In this document: piece after piece, positions 1 through 8,206 of the stretch
Layout of the letters: the number at the start of each line of letters is the position of its first letter
Position numbering within the stretch: position 1 is the stretch's first letter
From: Bacillota bacterium
GTDB taxonomy: Bacteria; Bacillota; Clostridia; Peptostreptococcales; Anaerovoracaceae
Direction: 5' to 3'
Length of the DNA stretch: 43,432 nucleotides
NCBI GenBank assembly: GCA_021443825.1
Contig: JABUTE010000263.1
Location: 1-43,432 of the forward strand
The notes under the pieces: generated by a model
The model's database searches: none
What the model saw: only the letters and a program-made list of their open reading frames with translations
Told to the model about the DNA's origin: nothing
Translations under genes and position numbers: made by a program

Positions 1-1
1 C

Positions 2-271
2 TATGCCCAGAAGAACGAGCCCTATTTCCAGCCCGAGCTGGACGAGCTGTGGGTAAAGGCCAACCAGACCGAAGAGCGCTTCGACAAGGAAGCCCAGCTT
101 GAGATGGCCTTTGAGATGGAGCAGATCATGCTTCGTGACCTGCCCATCATTCCCGTAATGGAAAATCCCAGCCGCTACCTGAAGGCAGACCGTGTCATTC
201 TGCCCACTCCCGACAACAGCTATGTTGTAAATGTCGGCTTCGGCTGGAAGTTCGCACGCATCGCTGAATAA
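2..271 (+). CDS. Peptide ABC transporter solute-binding protein, C-terminal part (gene cut by window edge)
   Basis: An open frame enters from the left edge and ends at a TAA at 269-271, leaving 89 codons. The peptide has the look of the C-terminus of a family 5 extracellular solute-binding protein (OppA/DppA type): a helix-rich stretch, then LPIIPVMENPSRY, where such proteins typically read 'lPiipl', and a short aromatic tail. It would capture peptides outside the membrane and hand them to the OppBC permease encoded next. The position ahead of oppBCDF on the same strand supports this. The family call is good; the exact ligand cannot be told. Confidence 0.8.
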   Translation, partial: YAQKNEPYFQPELDELWVKANQTEERFDKEAQLEMAFEMEQIMLRDLPIIPVMENPSRYLKADRVILPTPDNSYVVNVGFGWKFARIAE

Positions 272-306
272 GCAGCCCTGCACCGCGGATATGTAACGAA
301 CCTGTG

Positions 307-338
307 GCGGGCTGCGGCAGTTGCCGCAGCCCGCTTTC
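307..338 (+). terminator. Strong hairpin between binding-protein gene and oppB; likely partial terminator or mRNA-stabilising stem
   Basis: A perfect GC-rich inverted repeat, 307-319 with 322-334, can form a 12-13 bp stem, followed by TTTCC rather than a clean U-run. Hairpins at this place in peptide-transporter operons commonly let the binding protein be made in excess over the permease, either by partial termination or by protecting the upstream mRNA. That role is inferred here. Confidence 0.6.
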
Positions 339-377
339 CTTTATTCCTTATCGCAAACGCCGGAAAGGTAAACTCAA

Positions 378-1334
378 ATGACGAAATATATAATGCAGCG
401 TTTACTGGCAACGGTAATCACCATGTTTGTCATATTGACCATCGGCTTTCTTGTTATAAGGCTGATGCCCGGCAGCATTTTCGACGGCTATGACGAAATG
501 ACGCCCGAAATGATGCAGGCTCTCAATGCCAAATACAATTTCGACAAGCCGGTGATCGTTCAATACTTTATCTACCTGAAGAACATTCTGCTGCACTGGG
601 ACTGGGGCATCTCCCTGAAGATGAATCCCAATGTTCCGGTATGGACCATCGTAAAGCAGAAGATCCCCGTCACCTTATATGTCAATTTCTATTCGCTGCT
701 GCTGTCGCTGCCTTTAGGCCTTCTGGCCGGCATCGTCATGGCTCTTAAAAAGAACAGCGGCATCGACTACGGCGTATCGTTTCTGGTCGTCATCTTTATT
801 TCCGTACCGTCCTTTGTCTTTGCAACGGGATTGCAATACTTCCTGGCATATAAATTCGGGTGGTTTCCCATCATCTACGATGTCAATGCGGTGGGCACGG
901 CGAAGCTGCACTCTCTGCTGCTTCCCATCCTGGCGCTGGCCTTCAGCCCCATCGCTCGCGTGGCCCGCTATCTGAGAGCCGAGCTGGCCGAGACCATCAA
1001 TTCGGAATATATGCTGCTGGCCAGAACAAAGGGCCTTACCTATACCCAGGCCACCATCCGCCACGGCATCCGCAATTCTCTGGTGCCTCTGATGAATATC
1101 ATCATTCCCATGTTCACCACCATCATGGGCGGAAGCCTTGTTGTTGAGCGCATCTTTGCCATTCCCGGCATGGGCGGTCTGATGATCCAGGCCATCAACA
1201 CCAGCGACCATCAGGTGACCCTGGCGACCCTGATGTTCTATTCCTTCATCTCCATCATCACCATCCTGCTGGTCGACCTGAGCTACGGCATCGTTGACCC
1301 GCGTATCCGGATCGGGGGAGGAAAAGCAGAATGA
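378..1334 (+). CDS. oppB: Peptide ABC transporter permease, OppB/DppB type
   Basis: A 318-residue integral membrane protein with an N-terminal segment (about residues 9-29) followed by a short extracytoplasmic region containing the family-typical LNAKYNFDKPVIVQY, then several further hydrophobic segments. The cytoplasmic coupling loop is seen as ARYLRAELAETINSEYMLLARTKG (residues about 195-218), which docks on the ATPases. It pairs with OppC to form the translocation pore. The ATG at 378 has GGAAAGGT upstream, and the gene ends in an ATGA overlap with oppC, which argues for translational coupling. Substrate (oligo- or dipeptide, or nickel) is not decided by sequence. Confidence 0.9.
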   Translation: MTKYIMQRLLATVITMFVILTIGFLVIRLMPGSIFDGYDEMTPEMMQALNAKYNFDKPVIVQYFIYLKNILLHWDWGISLKMNPNVPVWTIVKQKIPVTLYVNFYSLLLSLPLGLLAGIVMALKKNSGIDYGVSFLVVIFISVPSFVFATGLQYFLAYKFGWFPIIYDVNAVGTAKLHSLLLPILALAFSPIARVARYLRAELAETINSEYMLLARTKGLTYTQATIRHGIRNSLVPLMNIIIPMFTTIMGGSLVVERIFAIPGMGGLMIQAINTSDHQVTLATLMFYSFISIITILLVDLSYGIVDPRIRIGGGKAE

Positions 1335-2473
1335 AGATCTTCGATAAAAACGATTATAAGGATCTTGACGTCTCCAAGCTGCAATACGTTCAGCTGGAGG
1401 AATCGATCCACGATACCAACTTTGAGACCAAGCCCATAGGCTTTTTTAAGGATGCCATGCTGCGCTTTTGCAAGAACAAGAGCTCGGTCGTCGCGTCTAT
1501 CCTCATTGTGATCATCATCTTCTTTGCCGTTTTCGGCCCCATGATGAACGACAAGGGCTTCAACGATCAGGATCTGGGAAGAGTCAACGCGCCTCCCAAG
1601 ATCCCCTTCCTGGCCGACATGGGCGTGGGGCTTTTCGACGGCGGCATGACCCTGGTCAACCGCAGAGTGGAGAACCTTTCCGACACCAGCCAATATCCGG
1701 AAGGGTGCATCCTCGACGTGTATAACCGCCGCTTCATCAACGGCGTCGAGATGTGCGATCTGGAGGTAGACTACTACATCTACAACGATGTAGACGAGGT
1801 CTACTGGTTCGGCACCGATTACCTGGGCAGAGATCTTTGGACCAGACTTTGGAGAGGCGCCCGCATCTCGCTGGTGATCGCTCTTGTCTCGGTTGTGGTC
1901 AACGTGGTCATCGGCGTCACCTACGGCAGCATCGCCGGCTATTACGGCGGCAAGATCGATATGGTGATGATGCGCATCACGGAGGTCATCAACGCCTTTC
2001 CCAACATCGTTGTGATGACATTGTTCATCATGATCTTCGGAACGGGCATCTTCTCGATCATACTGGCTTTGGTGGTCCGCGACTGGATCGGCACCGCCCG
2101 TCTGATCCGCGCCCAGTTCTATCGCTTTAAGCAGAACGAATACGTGCTGGCGGCAAAGACTCTAGGCGTTCCTGACAGGACCCTGATCTTCCGCCATATT
2201 CTGCCTAACTCCATCGGACCCATCATCACCCGTACGGCGCTGGCTGTGCCCGGTGCCATCTTCTCGGAGTCGTTTCTGGCCTACATCGGCCTGGGCCTGC
2301 GGCCGCCAGAACCTTCCATCGGTATCCTCCTCAGCGAGGGTCAGAAGGTTCTGCTGTATTACCCCACCCAGGTGCTGTTCCCGGCCATTCTGATCTCCGT
2401 ACTTTGTATTTCCTTCAACATGTTTGGCAACGGTCTCAGAGATGCCTTTGACCCGACCCAGCGCGGTGCTTAA
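1331..2473 (+). CDS. oppC: Peptide ABC transporter permease, OppC/DppC type
   Basis: At 380 residues this is longer than the usual 290-310 of the family. The N-terminal cytoplasmic part and first membrane segment (about residues 54-72) are followed by an extracytoplasmic stretch of about 80 residues that precedes the conserved FGTDYLGRDLWTR (about residue 158). The remaining membrane segments include the coupling loop with KQNEYVLAAKTLGVPDRTL. The insertion between segments 1 and 2 is the odd point and accounts for the extra length. It starts inside the oppB stop codon (ATGA). It is the second half of the peptide pore with OppB. Confidence 0.9.
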   Translation: MKIFDKNDYKDLDVSKLQYVQLEESIHDTNFETKPIGFFKDAMLRFCKNKSSVVASILIVIIIFFAVFGPMMNDKGFNDQDLGRVNAPPKIPFLADMGVGLFDGGMTLVNRRVENLSDTSQYPEGCILDVYNRRFINGVEMCDLEVDYYIYNDVDEVYWFGTDYLGRDLWTRLWRGARISLVIALVSVVVNVVIGVTYGSIAGYYGGKIDMVMMRITEVINAFPNIVVMTLFIMIFGTGIFSIILALVVRDWIGTARLIRAQFYRFKQNEYVLAAKTLGVPDRTLIFRHILPNSIGPIITRTALAVPGAIFSESFLAYIGLGLRPPEPSIGILLSEGQKVLLYYPTQVLFPAILISVLCISFNMFGNGLRDAFDPTQRGA

Positions 2474-2485
2474 CAGGAGGCTGCT

Positions 2486-3521
2486 ATGGAACCTATCTTA
2501 CAAGTAAAAGATCTGACGGTCTCCTTCAATGCCTTTGCGGGCACAGTGCAGGCCGTGCGGGGGATCTCCTTCGATCTGAATCCCCACGAGACCCTGGCCA
2601 TCGTCGGTGAATCCGGCTCCGGCAAGAGCGTCTCCATCAAGGCGGTGCTGGGCATTCTGCCCAAGAACGGCCGCATCGAAAAGGGCGAGATCCTCTATAA
2701 GGGAAACGACCTGACCAAGTTCAAAGAAGAAGACTTCTACAGCATCCGCGGAAAAGAGATCTCGCTGGTCTTCCAGGATCCCCTTTCGGCGCTGAACCCC
2801 ATTATGAAGATCGGAAAGCAGATCACCGAGGCATTGATCTTAAGCGGCTCTGTCGAAAAGAGCAAGGCGAAGGCAAAGGCCATCGAGCTGATGGAGGCTG
2901 TCGGTATTCCCGATCCCGAGCTTCGTTTTGAGCAGTATCCCTTCCAGTTTTCCGGCGGCATGCGCCAGCGCATCGTCATCGCCATCGCTCTGGCCTCCGA
3001 TCCGGAGCTGCTGATCTGCGATGAGCCGACCACGGCGCTGGACGTGACCATCCAGGCCAAGATCCTGGAGCTGATCAACGATCTGAAGCGGAAAAAGGAT
3101 CTTTCCATCATCTTCATCACCCACGACATGGGCGTTGTCGCCAACATGGCTGACCGCATCTGCGTCATGTATGCCGGCCGCATCGTCGAATACGGAACGG
3201 CAAGAGAGATCTTCTACGAGCCGGCACACCCCTATACCTGGGCACTGCTGTCGGCCATGCCCGATCTGGACACCAAAGAAAAGCTGTTCGCCATTCCGGG
3301 AGCTCCCCCCAACATGCTGATGCCTCCCAAGGGCGATGCCTTTGCTGCCAGAAACAAATACGCGCTGCAGCTGGATTTTGAAGAGGAACCTCCCTATTTT
3401 AAGCTGTCGGAGACCCATTATGCCGCCACCTGGCTGCTGCACCCCGATGCGCCGAAGGTGGAGATGCCTGAGATCCTGCGGGAGCGTATCGCCCGTATGA
3501 AAGAAAAGGAGGCAAAGAGCA

Positions 3522-3538
<17 letters not shown>
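2486..3538 (+). CDS. oppD: Peptide ABC transporter ATP-binding protein, OppD type
   Basis: A 350-residue ATPase. Visible motifs are Walker A GESGSGKS (residues 41-48), a Q-loop in LVFQDPLSALNP, signature FSGGMRQR, Walker B LLICDEPTTALD and the H-loop in FITHDMG. The C-terminal extension carries the oligopeptide-transporter ATPase region (HPYTWALLSAMPDLD and onward) found in OppD/DppD and OppF/DppF. It works as a heterodimer with the OppF encoded next. AGGAGG at 2475-2480 supports the ATG at 2486. The last 17 bases overlap oppF. Confidence 0.92.
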
Positions 3539-4463
<925 letters not shown>

Positions 4464-4490
4464 ACCGCAGCGCAAGCTTTGCCAGAATAC

Positions 4491-4537
4491 AGCCGCCGCC
4501 GGCGGGGGAGTCTCCCTTGCCTGCGGCGGTTTTTTTA
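4491..4537 (+). terminator. Rho-independent terminator after oppF
   Basis: CCGCCGC (4493-4499) pairs with GCGGCGG (4523-4529), with further imperfect pairing toward the loop, and is followed directly by a run of eight T (4530-4537). It closes the peptide-transporter operon ahead of the flagellar regulatory gap. Confidence 0.88.
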
Positions 4538-4698
4538 TAGCATTTTCTTTCGCGCTGCATGTTGCGCGCAGCCCTTATGCAGAGGTCTCGGGACCCGTAT
4601 TTTGCTTCATATGACCATGCATAAATATTCTAAAATAACGAATAAATATTTATCTTGCGGAATCGGTTTTTGAAAGAATTCCGATTTTGCTTCTTTTC

Positions 4699-4797
4699 TG
4701 TGACCGCCCATTTTGGCCCTTATTTACCACTGCAGAGGAGGTTTTTCGGTGGAACATCCTCCCCCCTCGTCGAAAACCTGTCGAAAGTGCGGTCACA
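4699..4797. repeat. Nested inverted repeats upstream of the flagellar operon
   Basis: TGTGACCGC (4699-4707) is the exact reverse complement of GCGGTCACA (4789-4797). Inside these arms, AGGTTTTTCG (about 4739-4748) is complementary, with one bulged T, to CGAAAACCT (about 4771-4779). The arrangement could be a folded RNA of about 100 nt or a two-site protein-binding element. No matching gene or known RNA family is recognised. Confidence 0.45.
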
Positions 4798-4841
4798 AAA
4801 TCTACCCGAAAATGTGATCTTTGTTATTTAATTATCAAAGT

Positions 4842-4870
4842 TTGACCCCAAAAAATGAGAAAAGCATAAA
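4842..4870 (+). promoter_or_regulatory. Secondary sigma-A type promoter candidate for the flagellar operon
   Basis: TTGACC at 4842-4847, a 17-base spacer, then CATAAA at 4865-4870. The -35 is good, the -10 only fair. It lies upstream of the better candidate at 4909-4938. Confidence 0.35.
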
Positions 4871-4908
4871 ATAAATAAAAAACGCGTTAATTTTTTATGG
4901 AAATAGTA

Positions 4909-4938
4909 TTGATTTACTGTGGAAAGTTGTGCTATTTT
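4909..4938 (+). promoter_or_regulatory. Sigma-A promoter with extended -10 for the fla operon
   Basis: TTGATT (4909-4914), an 18-base spacer, then TATTTT (4933-4938) preceded by TGC, an extended -10. Transcription would begin near 4945, giving a leader of roughly 110 nt before flgB. No sigma-D type -10 is seen here, which fits an early-class operon that itself encodes the flagellar sigma factor. Confidence 0.55.
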
Positions 4939-4955
4939 AGATTTGTAAAAATCTC

Positions 4956-4991
4956 ATCAGGTACTTCCGTTTCGGAAGGTCACCGTCTGAT
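4956..4991 (+). other. Two-tier hairpin in the presumed flgB leader
   Basis: ATCAG (4956-4960) pairs with CTGAT (4987-4991), and CTTCCG (4964-4969) with CGGAAG (4973-4978). There is no T-run after it, so it is not a terminator. It does not match the GEMM aptamer. A role in mRNA stability or translation is possible but unproven. Confidence 0.35.
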
Positions 4992-5055
4992 CCGTTTTTA
5001 AAATCTTTTTTATTCATATTCGATCTATATAATTCGATTCTTTGAGGTGTCTTTA

Positions 5056-5439
5056 ATGAGTCAGATCTACGACAATTCTCTGAAGATGATGGAAACCTCT
5101 ATGCGCTTTTTATGGACGAAGCAGTCTGCCATGCTCGACAACATCGCCAATGCGGAAACGCCCGGCTACCGTCCCAAGCAGGTCAGCTTCGAAGAGACCT
5201 TCCGTCAGCAGCTTCAGCAGGCGACCCGCAGCGCCGATCCCAAGCAGTCTGTTTCCCATGTTCTTGAAAACGCATCCGTCACCGTTACCGAAGAGCCTGT
5301 TTCCGCCCGTCTGGATGAAAACGGTGTCAACATTACCCAGCAGAGCGCAGAGCTGATGCGCAACGCCTATCAGCTGCAATATACCATGAGCGCCATCAAC
5401 AGCGATCTGAAGGTGCTGCGCTCCGTGATCCAGGGATAG
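5056..5439 (+). CDS. flgB: Flagellar basal-body proximal rod protein FlgB
   Basis: 127 residues from ATG 5056. A GTG at 5047 is in frame, but GAGG at 5044-5047 sits 8 bases before the ATG and fixes the later start. The N-terminal rod signature is present (QSAMLDNIANAETPGYRPKQ, residues about 24-43), and the C-terminal helix contains AELMRNAYQLQYTMSAIN. FlgB is a proximal rod subunit, exported by the flagellar type III apparatus. It is the first gene of the long operon and precedes flgC by 12 bases. Confidence 0.93.
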   Translation: MSQIYDNSLKMMETSMRFLWTKQSAMLDNIANAETPGYRPKQVSFEETFRQQLQQATRSADPKQSVSHVLENASVTVTEEPVSARLDENGVNITQQSAELMRNAYQLQYTMSAINSDLKVLRSVIQG

Positions 5440-5451
5440 GAGGCTTAGGCT

Positions 5452-5898
5452 ATGTCATTTCTCAATTCGCTGAATATCGTCGCCTCCGGTCTGACTGCCC
5501 AGCAGCAGCGGCTGGATGTGATCTCTGAAAATATCACCAATTCCGCAACCACCAGAACCGAGCAGGGCGGAGCCTACCGCCGCAAGATGGTGGTCTTCGA
5601 GGCGCAGAACTCCGGAGCAAGCTTTCGCAGTGCCATGAACAAGGCCATGCAAAAGGCGCAGCCCCTGCAGGGCGGCGTAAAGGTCACCGCCATCGTCGAA
5701 GATCCCACGGATTTTCAGCAGGTCTACGATCCGACCCATCCCGATGCCGACGAAAACGGCTTTGTGGATATGCCCAATGTAGACACGGTGAAGGAGATTA
5801 CCGACGCCATGGCGGCGACCCAGGCCTATTCCGCCGATGTTACCGCCCTCAACACCCTGAAGAGCGTTATTTCAAAGGGTCTTGAGATCGGCCGCTAG
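5452..5898 (+). CDS. flgC: Flagellar basal-body rod protein FlgC
   Basis: 148 residues with the rod N-terminus SGLTAQQQRLDVISENITNS, a YRRKMVVFEA stretch and VYDPTHPDADENGFVDMPNVD, the latter a hallmark of FlgC. The C-terminal helix ATQAYSADVTALNTLKSVI assembles with other rod subunits. The start has AGGAGGC upstream. Length is normal for the family. It sits between flgB and fliE, the standard order. Confidence 0.95.
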   Translation: MSFLNSLNIVASGLTAQQQRLDVISENITNSATTRTEQGGAYRRKMVVFEAQNSGASFRSAMNKAMQKAQPLQGGVKVTAIVEDPTDFQQVYDPTHPDADENGFVDMPNVDTVKEITDAMAATQAYSADVTALNTLKSVISKGLEIGR

Positions 5899-5968
5899 CA
5901 TCGGGCCGCATCGCTCTTAAGAACAGATAATCCCCCTGCACAGGGTCTTTCCCGGAAAGGCAGAAAAA

Positions 5969-6265
5969 ATGATCCAGGCGATCGAAAAGCTGAATCCCGT
6001 CGGTTCTTTGCTGAAAGAAGAAAAGACCGGCAGTACCAACGGAGCCAACCCCTTCGAATCCATCTTTCGCTCGGCGGTCGAGCAGGTAAAGCAGACCGAC
6101 GCCGAAAAGAATCAGGCAGAATATCTGCTGGCCACCGGCCAGCTTGATAATCCGGCAGAGCTGATGACCGCGCTCACCAAAAACGAGCTGTCGGTAAGCC
6201 TGCTGGTGCAGCTTCGCAACAAGGCGCTGGACGCCTATTCCGAGCTGGCAAGAATCAGTCTCTAA
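5969..6265 (+). CDS. fliE: Flagellar hook-basal body complex protein FliE
   Basis: 98 residues. The family pattern is visible in NPFESIFRSAVEQVKQTDAEK, then LATGQLDNPAELMTALTKNELSVSLLVQLRNKALDAYSELARI. FliE joins the MS ring and the rod and is needed for early export. GGAAAGG at 5954-5960 precedes the ATG. It is the last gene before the riboswitch, so flgB-flgC-fliE would be transcribed regardless of what the riboswitch does. Confidence 0.92.
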   Translation: MIQAIEKLNPVGSLLKEEKTGSTNGANPFESIFRSAVEQVKQTDAEKNQAEYLLATGQLDNPAELMTALTKNELSVSLLVQLRNKALDAYSELARISL

Positions 6266-6285
6266 CCTAAAATTCAAAATCGAAT

Positions 6286-6384
6286 ATCCGGCAAACCCGG
6301 GGAAACCCGGCGACGCAAAACTCCAGAGCCTGTAAAATGGCAGTCAGTTGCAATTTCTGAATAGCTGCCTGCCGGGGTCCGGAG
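6286..6384 (+). promoter_or_regulatory. Cyclic di-GMP-I (GEMM-I) riboswitch aptamer before fliF
   Basis: The GEMM-I core is clear: GGCAAACC (6290-6297), a stem CCGGG/CCCGG (6297-6301 with 6306-6310) capped by a GAAA tetraloop (6302-6305), then GACGCAAA (6312-6319). P2 is formed by GGCAG (6339-6343) with CTGCC (6365-6369), extended by TCAG/CTGA (6344-6347 with 6357-6360). The closing region GGGGTCCGG (6374-6382) contains the 3' P1 strand; TCCGG (6287-6291) can pair with CCGGA (6379-6383). These match the c-di-GMP-binding aptamer architecture of class I. It sits between fliE and fliF, inside the operon. Confidence 0.9.
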
Positions 6385-6400
6385 AGGCAGTTTTATTTTG
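6365..6400 (+). terminator. Riboswitch expression platform: intrinsic terminator
   Basis: CTGCCT (6365-6370) pairs with AGGCAG (6385-6390), with an inner CCGG/CCGG stem (6372-6375 with 6379-6382), followed by TTTTATTTTG. The left arm is also the 3' strand of aptamer P2, and the inner right arm is the 3' strand of P1. The terminator and the folded aptamer therefore exclude each other, predicting that bound c-di-GMP allows transcription into fliF. The direction is inference from pairing only. Confidence 0.75.
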
Positions 6401-6490
6401 AGACCATTACCCGCTGCGAAAGAGCCCGTCCGAAGACAGGCGCGCAGTCCGGGTCTGGCGGCTTTGGGAATGGAGAGCCCGAGGCCGATG
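6401..6490 (+). other. Structured fliF leader segment of unrecognised type
   Basis: After the riboswitch terminator the leader can fold again. AGACC (6401-6405) pairs with GGTCT (6452-6456), CTGCG (6414-6418) with CGCAG (6443-6447), and an inner GTC-CGAA-GAC hairpin forms near 6428-6437. A second hairpin uses GGCT/AGCC around 6459-6478. I do not recognise a known RNA family. CCGAAGACAGGCG (6430-6442) resembles CCGAAACAGGCG in the flagellin leader (31804-31815). Confidence 0.45.
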
Positions 6491-6498
6491 ACAATACA

Positions 6499-6522
6499 GT
6501 TATTAACTTCTCAGTTAATAAC
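6499..6522 (+). other. Perfect 9-bp hairpin in the fliF leader
   Basis: GTTATTAAC (6499-6507) and GTTAATAAC (6514-6522) are exact reverse complements around the loop TTCTCA. It is AT-rich without a T-run, so it is unlikely to terminate. It could equally be a protein-binding inverted repeat in DNA. Confidence 0.5.
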
Positions 6523-6544
6523 GCCGCGAAAGGAATCGCGGTGT
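6521..6544 (+). promoter_or_regulatory. Candidate CsrA-binding hairpin in the fliF leader
   Basis: A stem of nine pairs, one of them G-U (core CCGCGA 6524-6529 with TCGCGG 6536-6541), is capped by the hexaloop AAGGAA (6530-6535). GGA displayed in a hexaloop is the best-known CsrA target form. The fliF start is 28 bases downstream. csrA is present in this window. Binding is inferred. Confidence 0.5.
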
Positions 6545-6571
6545 GTGTCGTAACACAGAGAAGGTTAAAAG

Positions 6572-8206
6572 ATGAAAGAAAAAATTGAATTGTTTGGTGA
6601 AAATCTTAAAGACAGGTTTTCCCGCATTTCCAAGAAGTTTTGGATCGGGGCTGTCGCGATCTTTTTAATCCTGGCAGCACTGGCTGCATTTATTCTCAAC
6701 AACAAACCGTACGAGGTGCTCGTAACCGGCGTAAGCTCCGGCGAGGCAGCCTCGATTTTGTCGTTCCTGGAAAGCCAGGGCGTGCAGAATTACAAGGTCG
6801 AGAATAACGACACCATCCTGGTTCCCAAAAGCAACGTCGACGCCCTGAAGGCCTCTGTCATCATGGCCGGCTATCCCCAGACCGGCTATGCCTACTCTGC
6901 CTACTACGACCATGTCAGCGCCCTCTCCACCGAAGCGGAGCGCGAAAACGCCTATCTGATGTTCCTGATGGAAAGCATGAGCAACGTTATCCGCAGCTTC
7001 GACAACGTAAAAGACGCCACCGTCATCATCAGCCCGGGCGAAGACCGTGGCTATGTGCTCGACAGCGGCAATGTGATCGATGCATCCGCATCGGTGCAGG
7101 TCACCATGTCGGGCAGCGCAAGACTGAGCCAGCAGCAGGTCAGCGCCATCAAGAACCTGGTATCCCACGGGGTGCAGGGCCTGACCGTTGAAAACGTAGC
7201 CATCAGCGACACCATGGGCAACCGCTACAGCGGAAACGGCTCCGAGATGGCCGAAGATGCCTCCTCGTTAAAGCTCAGCCTGGAAGAAGAATACGAAAAC
7301 AAGATCCGCAGCGAGATCCTGCAGGCGATCGTTCCCTTCTTCGGCGAAGACAACGTGCGCGTCAGCGTCAACTGCGTGGTCGAGCTGAGCCAGCGCACCG
7401 TCAATTCCAGAGATGTGCAGCTGCCCGAATACGGCCAGTCCGGCGACAATGCCGGCAAGGGCATCATCGGCTCTCAGATCTACGAATATAACCTGATCCG
7501 CGAAGCAGATGATACGGCAGGCGGCGTGGTGGGAACCGAAAGCAACAGCGAGATCCCCACTTATGTGGAGGTGCTTCCCGAAACCAACGGCAGCGAGACC
7601 CAGATCGGCGCCAGCGGCCAGACCGACTACGATAATTCCTTCGTCGAGACGGTAGCTACCTATACCGCAGGCTACCTGAGCGACTGCACCGTTGCTGTCA
7701 GCATCAACTCCGCCGCTGCAGGAGCCGTCGATCTGGACAGCATCCGCCGCCATATCGCAAGAGCGGCCGGCATCGTTGGCACCGTCGACAAAGACACCGG
7801 CACCGAATATCTGGAAGAAAAGATCTCGGTCGTTTCCATGAAGTTCTATACCCAAAGCGACAATTCCTCCATCCTGCCCTTTACGCCGCAGGAAAAGGAT
7901 CTGCAGCTTTGGATGATGATCGCCGCCGGAGGCGCAGTTGCCCTCCTGCTCATTCTGGTGATCCTGATCCTGGTGATCCGCAAGCGGCGCAGAAAAAAGA
8001 AGCTGATGCGCTCCCGGTCGGTCGTCACCGAAGATCTCTATCCGCCCCAGACCATGGAACCGCCCGAGTTCGACTTCGGGGCTGATGTGATGAAGATGCA
8101 GACCGAACGGAGCATGGAGCTTCGCAAGGAGGTCAGAGAATTCACCAGCGAGAACCCGGAAATCGCAGCGCAGATGATCAAAGCCTGGCTTAAGGAGACC
8201 GAATAA
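6572..8206 (+). CDS. fliF: Flagellar MS-ring protein FliF
   Basis: 544 residues. Membrane segment 1 spans about residues 24-43, followed by the ring-building motif region (LVTGVSSGEAASILSFLE) and a long periplasm-side portion. Membrane segment 2 is at about 445-470, followed by a basic stop-transfer stretch (RKRRRKKK). The C-terminal tail (residues about 520-544, ENPEIAAQMIKAWLKE) is the FliG-binding segment. FliF forms the ring on which the motor and export gate assemble. The ribosome site is a modest GAGAAGG. It is the first gene under riboswitch control, and its stop abuts the fliG start. Confidence 0.95.
   Translation: MKEKIELFGENLKDRFSRISKKFWIGAVAIFLILAALAAFILNNKPYEVLVTGVSSGEAASILSFLESQGVQNYKVENNDTILVPKSNVDALKASVIMAGYPQTGYAYSAYYDHVSALSTEAERENAYLMFLMESMSNVIRSFDNVKDATVIISPGEDRGYVLDSGNVIDASASVQVTMSGSARLSQQQVSAIKNLVSHGVQGLTVENVAISDTMGNRYSGNGSEMAEDASSLKLSLEEEYENKIRSEILQAIVPFFGEDNVRVSVNCVVELSQRTVNSRDVQLPEYGQSGDNAGKGIIGSQIYEYNLIREADDTAGGVVGTESNSEIPTYVEVLPETNGSETQIGASGQTDYDNSFVETVATYTAGYLSDCTVAVSINSAAAGAVDLDSIRRHIARAAGIVGTVDKDTGTEYLEEKISVVSMKFYTQSDNSSILPFTPQEKDLQLWMMIAAGGAVALLLILVILILVIRKRRRKKKLMRSRSVVTEDLYPPQTMEPPEFDFGADVMKMQTERSMELRKEVREFTSENPEIAAQMIKAWLKETE

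Larger units (their letters stand above)
4538..5055. other. Intergenic regulatory region, AT-rich, between the opp and flagellar operons
   Basis: About 518 bases without a convincing gene on either strand. The left part (4538-4698) shows nothing I can name. Positions 4699-4797 hold nested inverted repeats. 4842-4938 carry two sigma-A type promoter candidates. 4956-4991 can fold into a small two-tier hairpin within the presumed flgB leader. Possible functions beyond driving the flagellar operon are unknown. Confidence 0.6.

Noticed and set aside
6286..6571. A c-di-GMP-controlled group I intron, as known from C. difficile
   Set aside because: The leader is too short and lacks the conserved intron core elements; the aptamer is class I, not class II.
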